Part shown: positions 39,448 through 51,957 of the stretch, piece by piece
Position numbering within the stretch: the first letter of the stretch is position 1
Layout: every line of letters begins with the position of its first letter
Source of the DNA: Fistularia commersonii
Lineage: Eukaryota; Chordata; Actinopteri; Syngnathiformes; Fistulariidae
Length of the DNA stretch: 64,000 nucleotides
NCBI GenBank assembly: GCA_037954325.1
Contig: JBBMNZ010000003.1
Location: 21,073,392 to 21,137,391, forward strand
Direction of reading: 5' to 3'
The notes under the pieces: generated by a model
Told to the model about the DNA's origin: nothing
Seen by the model: only the letters and a program-made list of their open reading frames with translations
Databases searched by the model: none
Position numbers and translations under genes: made by a program

Positions 39448-42400
39448 ATGAGTCTGAAAACGGACGCGGAGCCGAATAACAACGTCTCCATCGAGGAGGA
39501 GGTAAGTTTTTATTGTGTTTGGAAGTGGAGGTACGTTGGAAGGAGCGCCGTGTTTTCAGGTTTGACCGGTGGAGACGCCACACACACACACACTCGCAGA
39601 CCGACACACACCTGCGTGGAAACCCGTCGCGGCCGAAACGCGTGGAAATACTTCTAAAATCCCCCACCCCCTTTTTCCTTGTGTTTTTACGCACAGGGCC
39701 TCCCGTTTTTATTTATTTTTTTGTTTTTAGATTTAAATAAACAATAAACAGTGAACGCACCGAATTGAAGGAACCCCAGATTAAATAGCTCTAATAGGGA
39801 TAGTGTGTATCCCTAAGTCCAAAATGTGTGTGTGTGGAGGGTGGGGATCTGTAAACTTTGCTTTTTTTTTTTAATTCCCCCACCATCCACAATGTCACAT
39901 TTTAATCTAAAAATGTTTTGCCTGATTAAGGGGGGAAAAAAATATATAGGTGACTTAAAATTGCAGTTCCCCTGTAAAGCCCTCCCTTCCCCGGCTTAAA
40001 TTTTTTGAACTTTTCAGATGGGGCCGGGGTAACTGTCAGGACCCGCGTTGGCTGGTGTTCCTGCTTGGCCAGCCACATTTCCTCTATAATGACTCCTTCT
40101 GGGGAGAACCTGAGGGGAGCGCAGGGGCTTTTTGTTCACCCCCCTTTGTTCCCACTATCTCTTACACTTCTGTGGTTATTTGCCTTTTCTCAGCCTAATT
40201 TTATTCCCCTTAGTTTTTAATTTACGGTTCAACCGCACGTAATTCTGATATTAACATAAAATGTCAAATCAAACACATGCGGTTCACATTTCATTTATAT
40301 TGTTGCGGGGAATTTACATCATCGGGGTCCCGCTAACACCGGGTGACTCAAATACAAGCCGCTCTTCTCGGATTAAAACCTCTCCATTGAGTTTGCGCCC
40401 AGCTGGGGCGGCCCTGGATTGCTGTACATGCTGACTTGTAAAGGACTGAGAATTGCTGCTGCGCAGCACCTGAAAAATGCCGGAGGGCCGGCAGGGTTTG
40501 GGCTGTAGGTCAGAGGAAGGAAATGGTGTCACACTGTGCGCTGTTGTCCAGCGCTGTTCCTCTGGCAGCCCCATTGTACTGAGGGCCTCCCCACCAGCTG
40601 GGAACTAATGGGCCTCGCGCCGCACTGTTTATTTCCTCGGCTGCTTCGGCCCTCTGTGTTCAATCCAGGGGTCCCTGGCAAGATGGGGGGGCGGACTAAT
40701 GTCGGTGTTACTCGTCGAAATATCACAATTCATATTTTCTGTCCTTAGCTTGTAGGTTTTAGTCATGGATGGCTGAAAAGGTCCGCCTGCAACCAGCAGG
40801 ATGTTCTAAGTCATATCAAGCGTTGGTCTGTGAAGAGCTCTTGAAGCATTTGCTTCCCGCCGGGAGGTTACAACGGACCTAAGAGGTTTCACGATAGTTT
40901 TGAGAATGCAATCAACATCTCAGGCATTTTTGATATCCGAAGAATTGTTGGATAATTTACTTATACGCTTTCAAACGGCACCTCGAGGGAATGGTCACAG
41001 GCAGTCCGACTTGAAGGTCACTGTTTGCAGGAGCCACAGGCCGGGAAATGTTAACCTGCAGTGTAAATGCTAGAATCACAAATTAGCGTGTTTGTTGTGC
41101 TGATTTTAAAAAAAGAAATTAAAAGTTTGTGTGGGGAGCAGTCTGACACAGGTAGGGATGGTCATCAATCTCGTGTCCTGCCTCGTTAGTCCCACAGCAG
41201 ATGATTTGTTTATTTTCTTCAATTCAGGGCTCTTTTTTTTTTTTTTTCTTCCCCCCACATGCATGCATGTTTGTTTTTTTGGACAATGAATGTCAGACAA
41301 AACAGAAACGTAGCCTGACATGTTCTGTCAGTTTCATTTGTCACACTGTGCTATTTGATTGCAGGTCCGAACGTTGTTTGTCAGCGGCCTTCCGGTTGAC
41401 ATCAAACCTCGGGAACTTTACCTTCTTTTCAGACCATTCAAGGTAAGTACACACAGGATTGGCTGTCATATGATGGAAAACTGTGTGTGTGTGTGTGTTC
41501 AAAGCTATCTAAACCCATTTAAAACAGGAGCTCTAATACAACTTGCAATTTGTTGTACTCTCAGAGTTGATGACAGAGCTGTTTTTTTTTTTATTAGTTA
41601 AAATCAAACGACCTCTGTTAATGAGTCCAGATATTTGCATATATGGAAATGAGGCCACGCCATTGTTCGTCCATGGCTGTTTTTGACTGGAGTCCAGTTC
41701 GATAAACACCCCTCCCTCCGGTGTCCTAACTAACCAAATTGGAAGTGGTATCCCTCGCACATGGATGATCCTGTGGAATGTGTAAATGAGTAGCCCTCGC
41801 GATTGGCCAACCAACCCTCTCCGTGACCCAGCTCGCTCACCGTGTAGGGAAATATTCTTTATTTCGCCTCGTATCATTCAGACCTTGTGAAATCACTGAA
41901 TGGTATTGTCAAGGCACATTGTTACTGTGTGGACTCTCCCTCCGCAGTGGGCAAACGCCGCACAGATTGTGTGCAAACAAAATCTTATCCATAAGATTTT
42001 TAAGCAGGTCAGGTTTCATCAGAAAAATTCCCCTTTTTTTAATGCAATAGAAATCTTTAATAAGGATGAGACTCAATAAATGTCTATACTGTAAATTAAC
42101 CCAAGCTCAATCTGGTTTGGATTCTAAAGGATTTAACGCAGCCAGTGAAAGTTGCTTAATTTTCCATAGTTGTAAATCAGGATCAGTAGAGATCCCATCT
42201 ATCAATAGTGTGCTCAGACAAAATTCCCCCACATTTCTCAGGAATTTGCTCATGTTTTGTCCAACTGCTGGGCTGCTGTTAACAGCTTCATTTATAAATC
42301 ACGCTTAATCTATTTCTAAACTGGAAACAAAATATAAAAAAAATATCCCCACACATATAATCCCAAGCATCTACCTCTTAAATTTCACATGGTCTTGATT

Positions 42401-45400
42401 TTATTATTGGCACCCGGGGGTGAAAAGTGTCCAGTCACATCAGGCTACCCTGCTATAAATCATCTGCACAGCAGTTTTTGGAATGAGACGTGTTTCACTT
42501 ATTTTAGAAGATCAAATAAGTATAAACAGGGGCAGAAGGAGCCGCGACGGCTGTCGACCGAGCTCCCGTTGAAGGTGCACACATGCAGGATTCTCTTTAT
42601 ATGGCAAGAAGTGTTCATGCTTGACTTCCTGCATGTGACTCCATGGTGGATAATTGGCTATCTTTCTTCCCCACAGGGTTATGAAGGGTCACTGATTAAG
42701 TTAACATCAAAACAGGTGAGACGCTCCTTTTCCATGGCAGGATCTGCTTCATGCTCCTCTATGCAAAACAAAAAACCAGGACGTGTTGTCTTTTCAGCAG
42801 AGTAAAGCATTAAAAGGAGTTAAAATTCCCTTTTTATTTGACACTTTTTTTTTTTTCCCCCTGCTCTATGTACAACTGTTGACTTTCTTTTGGGTTTTGT
42901 TTTATTTCTATTTTTCTTTAACCTGATTTTGTGCAAGTGAAGATTGATCTTTCAGCTGAGATCTTCCTGTTTGGTTTCAGTTTGTTCCCTTCTCTCTTCC
43001 AGCCTGTCGGGTTTGTAACCTTTGACAGTCGGTCTGGAGCCGAAGCTGCGAAAAATGCTCTCAATGTAAGCATGTACTGTCTCTCATTGATTCTGTGTGG
43101 CTCTTTTTGCTGTTTTCTCTTTTTTTGGGGGAAAATTATTGTGACATCTGCAAAGGAAACAATGTGAGTTAAAATAATTCCCCCAAAAATACGTCCACGA
43201 CAACCCATTTTGTTTTCTTATAATTCAACGGCAGGGACATTTTTGGAAAGAGGCCAGAATCCTGTAGTCTTACGGTAGTTTACTTTGACCTTGATACATG
43301 TCACTTCTTAGTCTGGTGTAGCTTTCTTCATTTTGCATATCACTGCTTTACTGTTATACTTGTTCTATAGCCACATGTGTAGTGTTATATGTACACATCT
43401 TCTGTAGTGTAACCTTATGTTGTCACCCAGTAGCCCACATTGGCAGTATCTAACACTTCTCTCTCTCTTAGCCTAGCATTCCTTATAAGCATCACTTCTT
43501 AGACACACCAGCAGTCACACACACAAACACACACACACACCAGAATACTACTCACTTGCATGTGGGCACAATGCTTAGGGCACAAAAACACAGCAGGGTT
43601 CAACCACCAAAAAATTACGACACAAGTCTTGTCATTGGGCCTTTTCCTCGTCTCCCTCTCCTCCTGGCTTGCGCGAAGGGGTGAACCGCTGCTCCGGTCG
43701 CCTGTGCTCTCGATTTCATCATGAGGAAGCAGAGACGCAGCCATGTTGAAATACTCTGATCGTATCCTTCAGTCTGCCCCCCCCCCCCTTTCCGCCATCA
43801 CCCCGACGTTCTGATCAGTTCTGTTTTTGGCAAAGGCGGTCAGGTGGGAATGTGTATTTTCACATCCCGCAGGACTGAACAATGTTCAGCTGAAGGCGAG
43901 GATACGTCCAGAGTGTTTAAACATGGCGGCAGGAAAGGTGACCAAGTGACACTACTCAACTGAAGCCCCTCAAACTCAGCCCACCTCCCTTAAAATACTA
44001 TGTCCCCCTTCCTCCCCTCCTCCGTCTCTCCCCCCAGGGTATCCGTTTTGACCCCGAAAGCCCCCAGACCCTGCGCTTAGAGTTTGCTAAAGCCAACACG
44101 AAGATGGCAAAGAGTAAGCTGATGGCCACACCGAACCCCACAAATATCCACCCTGCTCTAGGAGCACACTTCATTGCACGGGACCCATGTAAGTTGTACG
44201 GCTGCACCACTCTAGGCTCTCATCCACTCTCACTTTGGCATTGCAAGAACTCTACTGGCCCGTAACCTTACTTTGGTCTATCTCGAAATATTCTTGGATG
44301 AGTCAAATGGATACAGTTTGAAGGAGAAATGGTATCTAACAATATCTAACCCACCCTCCACATGCATGCATCCTCAACTCCAAAGACAGCTGCTTTGCTT
44401 CTTTCCAGACAGAAGATCTCACTGTTGCAAAGAGTTTCTCTGACAGTTGTTTTCTTTGGCTAAACGGCTACGGGACTCTATAGGCTTTCGCAGTTATCTG
44501 ACAAAACATAATTCCAGGGCTGTAAAATTGGTCGCAATAGCTTCTTGGTGGATGAATTGGTTTTTCCTTCCTGAGAGAAACGTCTCCAGTGGTGTCACAA
44601 GTTCAACGCTAGATTGATTCTATTCTGAGCAACAAGATCACTCAGTTGATTTTATTCTATTTCTGTCACCAAACCTTTTTGCAGTCTTCACGAGACAATC
44701 TTAAAATAAAGACATGGCCTCTGGCGAAGGCGCTTTCAGGCAGACTGCAGAGGGCGGTGGGCCAGAGGGGTGAAATCGAAGTTGTGTGACTAGTAAAAGA
44801 GCAATATAACAATTTAAGACTCAACAACAAAGACGAAATTAGTGTGCAGTGATTTCCCATTGATGGATGGGAAGTTTTCGTTTCTAAAGTTTGCAAAGTC
44901 TGACCACATGCAAGATAAGTTGCATGACGTGTCACTGGCAGGGAATACCTGGTGCATCGGAATTGCTACAGCCAGAATCTTCATTTGCTTTTATAAGTCT
45001 TTCTTTGCCCAAGAATTTTTACCACTGTCACGATCCATGCACCGGTTTAGTTAGTGAGTTATGTGCGTGGGAAATAGTCAATGATGCAGTTCAGTGGGAG
45101 CAGTCTGTTCAGCACAAGGCAGGTGGCTCCTGATGGTCCTATTCAGTGATAAACTGTGTTGATATGAGAAGCAAGAGCTTGTGCCTGCACTACTCTGTTT
45201 CTCACCTCAGATTGTCAGACACATACTTAAGTGTGCCCTTAGCCGTACCATCAGACCTTCACTCATCGCATACCTACCAGTCATGGCAATCAGTGGCCCA
45301 CTACATCTGGATGCTAAGTATTTGGATAGGATGTGTGTGCATGGTTATCTAGAAAGTTCTTTAAGTAGATGAATGTTGTGCTCCTCAGCTGTTTATTAGC

Positions 45401-46103
45401 ATTAAGTGAACAGTTTTGAGTTGCTGCTACCAAGTGAACTGGAGTAGCCCTCTTATTACCTTCCGAGTTGGGAAGAGGATGGAGTGAATAGTGATCCCCA
45501 AGTAAAGGCCTGTACAACACCATACTGTTAAGTTGAGGAGGCCCAAATATTCCGAAGTGAATGGCATTGCTTGGGGTGCTGTGGAAAAAGTTGAGCAGAA
45601 TTGTGAGTTCAGAAATGACAGCCTCAACCTTTGATGGCTAACTGAAAAAACACTACTTTGATCACAGGGAGCAGTGGCAAATCTCCTAGCATATTTTGCT
45701 TCCTTTTTAAATGATTTGGTTGTCAGCCTTTTGTTTCCTGCCACCCTGTAATTCCCTAGATGACCTGACAGGGGCAGCACTGATTCCAGCTTCTCCGGAT
45801 GCCTGGACCCCTTACCCCCTGTACACCACAGAGCTGACCCCAGGCCTCCCTCACGCGGCCTTCACATACCCAGCGGCCGCTGCTGCGGCTGCAGCCCTCC
45901 ACGCCCAGGTAAGGGAACAACCGGTGTTTGTCCTTCTTCCACATGGATCCGTTTTCTTGAACATTTTTGTCGTAAGTGAACCAAATATGTCAGTTAAGCT
46001 ATGGTAGTGTGTTTGCTCGGAGCAGCGTTTTTGGTTTTGCTTGCATCTGTTCACCCTTGCAAAAAGAGGATACATGTTGCATCCCTGTCCTTTCAAACCT
46101 TAG

Positions 46104-46135
<32 letters not shown>

Positions 46136-47597
46136 GGTTCTCACCCCTGAAACCCTCTAGTGCTTCTCTGTGTTATTAGTCTGACCACAAAGACCCATAT
46201 TGCTACACTGGTCTGACAGGGCATATGACAGACATATTCACTATGATAACTGAAAGTTGCCTGAAAAGTGTCATGTACATGATCCTTAGAGTAGTTTTGG
46301 GTTGCACTGCATGTACTTCAGATCATGGCTGTCAGGGGGTTGGTTCTTAAAGTTTGACAGATGAGCGTTTACTTGGAATGAAGCTCCTCGTTATCATTGT
46401 CTGTTCAGTGTGCAGCTTCACACCTCGTATTTGGATCGAATTCTTTTACAAGAAGTACTTTAGTTTTAACCACCACAGGACTTAATATGTTTCAGAAAAT
46501 CTAGCCTCGACTTTTGTCCTGCACTCTCTGTTTGTGTTTGCTCTGAACCAAAAGAACTAATCTTTAACATGCTTATGCTGTTATTTCTGTTATTGGCATG
46601 TTTACAATTTGTTTCAGCAAAGTATACATTTTCTAACAGTCATTTGTTTGCTGCCAATTGGACGATGAATGAAATGGCAGGGGGGTTGTTGTTTCGATGT
46701 CAAGCAAAGCTGGAGAATAGTTACATATAGACAAGCCTTTTGATAACAATAGCGAGGGAAGATGTTTCTTCTGTTGGGTCATTAAAAGTTCATTGTGACC
46801 ACATAGGTTCTCCCACTGGAAGAACAGGGAAGTGCCTCACTGCAAAGCAGGCAGCGATTACATTGGCCATTTTGTCTGGCACCAGAAGCAGAGGAATGTA
46901 AGGTATTTGCTGGGAGAAATTGTCAGTCTTGACGGCCTTCTCTGGAGGTGCCAGTTCACTGTCTACTTTCCTGTTGGAACATAAGCTGATTGTGTAGCCA
47001 CTCAAAGACGGGAAGTTTTTTCTTTTTTTTTTCCTTAATTGCATTCTGATGAAAGATTCTAAATGTGGCAAAAGTTTCCTCTGAGTTTCAGCCTTGCGAG
47101 CGGACTCAGTTGCCAAATGTGTCCAAACAACAGCTGATAACCCCCTGGGAACATTAATCTGTTGGTGGTGCGGTCATGGGCTGGCGTTTTGAGTGCGAAG
47201 ACACAATGGCAATTTTTTCCATGAGTTTACACCAATAAAGGAAAGGTACATGTATACCAGCTCTGGGGTCTGTGGAAATGTTGAACACATGGAGAGACTG
47301 AGCTCTCCACATTTCCATGGCTGTTAATTACTCAAACTATTGTCCTCGGAGCAGCTACATGACCCACATTCCCATGGTGTCAGTGACCAAGGCTTAAAGG
47401 AGCGGTTCGCCAAGAACATCGTGTCAAAATAGTTTTCGTATTATTCATTGATAAAACTCCCAGAATCAAGGACTGAAAAACTGAAGCCTGGTTTTGGTCT
47501 GGTGTTCTTGACTATGTTTGTGTTTCCTTAGATGCGCTGGTACCCTACTCCCTCTGAGACTTCCCAGCCTGGATGGAAGTCCCGGCAGTTTTGTTAG
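39448..47597 (+). CDS. rbpms2: RNA-binding protein with multiple splicing 2
   Basis: A single-RRM RNA-binding protein of smooth muscle, heart and oocytes; in zebrafish it binds Bucky ball and promotes oocyte fate. Coding exons: 39448-39501, 41365-41442, 42677-42715, 43003-43065, 44038-44188, 45760-45908 and 47532-47597. All join in phase and give 199 residues plus stop. The N-terminus is MSLKTDAEPNNNVSIEEE. The RRM spans about residues 19-95, with RNP2 LFVSGL and RNP1 KQPVGFVTF. Signature stretches are [40 protein letters not shown] and HAAFTYPAAAAAAAALHAQ. The C-terminus is MRWYPTPSETSQPGWKSRQF then C. The start was chosen at MSLK to match orthologues. The coding exon 7 donor (GTGAGT) lies 7 nt after the stop, implying another 3' exon. 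Confidence 0.97.
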
Positions 47598-47604
47598 ATA
47601 TTTA
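47532..47604 (+). other. rbpms2 exon 7 with stop codon beside its donor
   Basis: The exon runs from the TTAG acceptor at 47530-47531 to TTTA|GTGAGT. The TAG stop is 47595-47597, so only 7 nt of UTR precede the junction, well below the distance that triggers nonsense-mediated decay. Confidence 0.75.
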
Positions 47605-48932
47605 GTGAGTAACCTTTTTGGTCCGACAACTTCATTTTGTCAAAGCTCTGCCAACTCCCACTCACTGTCCTCCTACTGCGATTTTTTTTTTTTTAAAACG
47701 GCACAAAGTAACAAATTAAAACCAAAACATAGATGAGAATGGCATCTAAAAGGGATGTTGTGTTCAATAGTTCAGACGGATGAGTTCACTGTCAAAGTCC
47801 CTTGAAAACCAGCTGCGTGTTTTCTTCTTGGCAAGATTTAATTAGCATGTTTGCGGCACAAGCACAGTAACGCTCACCAAAAATGCTCCCTTTTGATAAT
47901 CTTGTTAAAATGCAGAAAAAGGGCAGCAAGGCACCTAGGTATTGAGCAGATAATTTCTATTCTGTGTATTGATTGTGGCATGGTCCCTTGGAACCAAGTC
48001 AATTTTTCCGCGATGTTTTTTCTTTTTTAAAAACAATAACACAGATCCAGTTGCAGATATCTGTTAGCGTTTTGCACCAAACCATTGCATAACCCACAAC
48101 TGCCTTTCACCAATGTGTCAATTCTCCAGTAACTGCTGCAAATTCACGGATCCGTGACCTGAAAAATCAATCATTTAACTGAACATATTTGTAGACAGCC
48201 CCTTTTGTAGGATGTTATTTATTAGACATTAAATGCTTTCAGGGGAAGTGACTGATTTTGCCTCAAATTTTTATTTTTATATTGGGCATATGGAATTAGA
48301 TGGACATTTTTAACAGAATTAAAGCTTAGCTCATTTGAGTACACCATTCTGCTGTATATTCTCACACAAATTGCATATTTTTAGTCATGGTTTACAGCAC
48401 ATTGCTTTTAGCGATGTTTCCTCCTGTTCTAGGAATCTGTTGGGCTCTCAATCGATCCCGCCAACTCGTTTGCGAAATTCGCCTATTTTCCACTTTTCCT
48501 GTTTGTAAGATGGAATACATTAGGCTGATGTTTTTGGACAGGTGAAACACTGCACCTAGCAATTTGGGACTCTGTTGGGAGAGCAGCTCCGGCTATTTCC
48601 TTCGGGGGTGCATTTTGGAGTTGTTGGAATTTATCTCCGTTGACTTCTGATGGAGGGAGGGCTACCATTCATTGTGTTAAGCTAACTTGCGGGAGGCAGC
48701 TGTCAGCTTCTGACTGCAGAAGCAGCTTCCCTCTTGTACTCCCAAGAAAGATGACTAATAGACAAATTTCCCAAAAAGTTGGCGTGTTCCATGGAAGTCT
48801 GTCTTGAAAGACTGGCTTTTTTGGTGTTGTAAGATTTATTCATTTATTTTTTTAAAAAGCCTTGTTTAGAATTTTTGAATGCTCTGAAATTGATTCTTTA
48901 TAATAACTCTAATTTTTCTTGTTTCCTTGCAG

Positions 48933-49985
48933 GCCTCTGGGAACCACACCTTTGTCCAGCTGAAGTGAGGTTTGCCAAGCTCTTCATTAATTTAATCAGG
49001 TTTATTTAATGGACAGATGTGCATTAGTATAAACAGTATTTATATCTCCTCCTGACGACTCAGGGAGGAGTCTGAGTTGAAACCATCTTGCTGTCGACAA
49101 TCTGAGCTCCTCTATGGCAACTATTGTGGTACCATCTCAGCACTTCAAACAAACCTCATGCTAACTTAGTCAGACTCCATGGATCAAAAATCGCTGAGGA
49201 AATTTACTGTTAAGCTAGTCCTTCCATGAGACCCCGCTGCTCCTGGACGGTTTAGAAGTCATTGCATGTTCAAGTCTTTTTGGCATGAATTTAGAACGCA
49301 GAGTTCAATGTATCCTAATTTTCTTAGTGTTTGTGTTTGCCTCTTTACCTTGGCCTAGACAGCGAGATGTTTTGTTTTTCTGTAGAACCTTGGTCTTACC
49401 TCTGTGAAAGCTAGGCTGTTGTGTCAATGGCTTATCTCGCATGGACCTTGTGAATGCAACCCCATGTTCTATGACAATCCCAGTCCTTATGATCATATCA
49501 ATGTCTGTCATTATTTGAGCAAAGGAAAGTACAAATATTTTTGTACTTTTTTGCGTAATGTATATTTATGCATTTTTGTGCAACTAAATAATGAACATGT
49601 ATAAGTTGGATGTTTAGTCGTCTCTTGTGTTTTTGGTGTTAATTTTTGATCCTATAATCCTGTTAATAGTTTTAAAGAAGAAAAAAAGTGCAATTTGTTT
49701 AAATGGGAAGTGGGTATCTGTCAAAACGGGAAGTATTTAGAATGTGGCTTGTGCCATTCTGCTTAAATGAGATTGCTGTAAAACGATCTTTCAGAATGTG
49801 AAACTGGACTACAAACGAAAAGGGTTTGCTTTTGGGGGCCATTTTGAAATGGGAAGCAGGATTAGAGTGACGGAGGAATTTAGTTTGTGGTTTAGAAACA
49901 TGTTTGTCTTTGTATCTGCTGTGCATAAGATGTTAAAAGATATTCCCATCTTATGAATAAAAGAAGTGAATGCATCTCTGTTTGC
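48933..49985 (+). other. rbpms2 terminal 3' UTR exon
   Basis: A strong acceptor (TTTCCTTGCAG, ending 48932) begins an exon that would carry the 3' UTR up to the AATAAA at 49956-49961. If exon 7 is skipped, exon 6 joins this exon in frame and encodes ASGNHTFVQLK then TGA at 48966-48968. The 3' UTR is AT-rich in its second half. Confidence 0.6.
49956..49961 (+). terminator. rbpms2 poly(A) signal
   Basis: AATAAA about 1 kb into the terminal exon. A second AATAAA near 50326, overlapped by a Pumilio-like TGTAAATA, could be a distal alternative. Confidence 0.5.
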
Positions 49986-50892
49986 CAGCTGTCAATTATT
50001 TCCAGGGCAAGTGGAAACACAATTGGGGTGTTAATGTGTGCCAATTTGAAGACCGAAATATGTGCTCATCAGATGTTCACATCAATAATGCATCACACAC
50101 CTTTTTCCTTTTGTAATGCACTGATGCATTAGTGTCTCTAAGAATCATGCGTAGAGTTGACCTCCACACTCTGCCCTCATAAGCTGGTAAGACGCTTTGC
50201 TCAACCAACCATGACGACTCCTCTGGGACTCTTAAGTGACTCAGTATGACCAGCTGCCTAATTGTAGTCGTGACTGTAAACATTCTGCAGTCTCGGGCCT
50301 TCAGCTGCAGTGACTGAATTTATGTAAATAAAGAAGGTAATTGTTTTTTTTTTTCCCCTCCGTTCACGTTTGGACTGAATTAAAACTCCATTTTGGGCCT
50401 CCTGGAGGAGCGGTATCAGCGTACACAAAGCTGTATTACTCCAGTTTCTGCTTTGGTGCAAACTAATGTCTGATACCAGACCTATTGAATATGCTTCCCA
50501 GAATGATCCATTTGATTTTATTCAATATTGCTACAATTATTTTAGTCAATTTCTTGCAGATTTTGAGATCCTTTTAATTAGTTGGAAAATGTTTTGCAAC
50601 TCCAATGATTATTTCAGATACCTTCATGGTTTAAAAATGGTATTAGATTAGGAACACTAAAATATCTTTGTGGAAAGGATGTTCTACATCCACTCAAAGT
50701 GAGAAACCCTTCATTAAGTGTTTATAATCTTCTGTATGTCCTCAAAGTTTGAAGTCATTTCAAATGCATTAAAAAAAGGCTAATTAAATGACCAACAGAT
50801 CATTTCAAGTTCAAAATTCATAAAATGTCTGTTCCCACTTTCTCAAATCTCAATCTTTGATCTGTTTTTTCCCTCCATCCCTGTAATTTTAG

Positions 50893-51277
50893 GTCTTGCA
50901 AGTGTCAGGCCAGACCAAGATACTGGAAGAGATATTGGAACTGTTGAAATTATAAAGCATTTTGACTTTTATTCACTCCTTGAGAGACATTACAAAGGGA
51001 ACAGGTGTTCTTTTCAGGGGGGTTTAACAAAACTGAGTAATAGACAGTGCAGAGGGAGCACATATTCTCCCAAGATCCAGCAATTTGACCTTCATGGAAA
51101 TCTAAGGAGAACTGGTTCATTTAACATCACTTTCACACAGAATATTTGGGCTGACATGAAATCAATATGGAGTGCAAAGATGGGTCTTCTATGGATTGGA
51201 CGGCGGGACATTTTTCCTTCCACTGTTTTCAGGATCACAGACAACCTGTATGCCAGAATCAGACTAAAATAAATAAA
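50893..51277 (+). other. Orphan candidate terminal exon
   Basis: A pyrimidine-rich tract and TAATTTTAG acceptor (ending 50892) are followed by a frame-0 stretch VLQVSGQTKILEEILELLKL then TAA at 50953-50955. About 310 bp of UTR-like sequence then leads to overlapping AATAAA signals at 51268-51277. I do not recognise the peptide. It could be an alternative last exon of rbpms2, a decayed gene end, or chance. Confidence 0.3.
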
Positions 51278-51943
51278 CTTACACAGTAACTTTTATTATT
51301 GATATTCTTTAGCCAGATGTCTGGATGAGGGTCGAAACATGGTGATCGAAACATTAGGCCAATGTTTTGTAACAGTTGTCTTTATGTGATTTAAGATTAT
51401 TTCTGAAATTTGAGTTCAAAATCCAGAGGTGTTCTAGTGCACTGGTGATTGACTGCATTGCTCGTTTCATTTTTTTATTCTAAAATTCGATCACTTCAAC
51501 TCAAAGCCAACACAAAATGATTAACTGTTTAGTCATTTCTTTTTCAACTCTGGATCTTCTAATCGTTCCATGTAAGCCTCTATGCTCAGCATGTTTTGGC
51601 CATGAACGTGGATGATTATGTTAAAAATAAACTTAGTTTATTCAAGAAATAGAACCGTTTCAGCATCTAATTTACCAAGGATAAATTAAGTACAAGTGTA
51701 ACATGAGCATGTGGATTACATCGACCTGTGTCTTACTTATGATTGTAAATCACTGCTGTCATTCCATCATGATCAAAATCATCATCTGCATGCAACAAGG
51801 AAGGTATTTTATTTTGTGTTATGATTTATAAATGTCTTTATAAAACTGAAACGTCTAAGTGGCCCAGATGTCCTTGACTTAGGGCGCCATCGCCCTCCTC
51901 TGGCAAACACCTAAATAGCAGCCAAGTAGAAGCTGGGAGTTTG

Positions 51944-51957
51944 CTGACCTCTGGTGG
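51944..51957 (-). promoter_or_regulatory. CTCF-like motif, reverse
   Basis: The minus strand reads CCACCAGAGGTCAG, one mismatch from the CTCF core consensus. A weaker minus-strand match (GCCAGAGGAGGGCG) lies about 50 bp to the left. Motif only. Confidence 0.4.
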
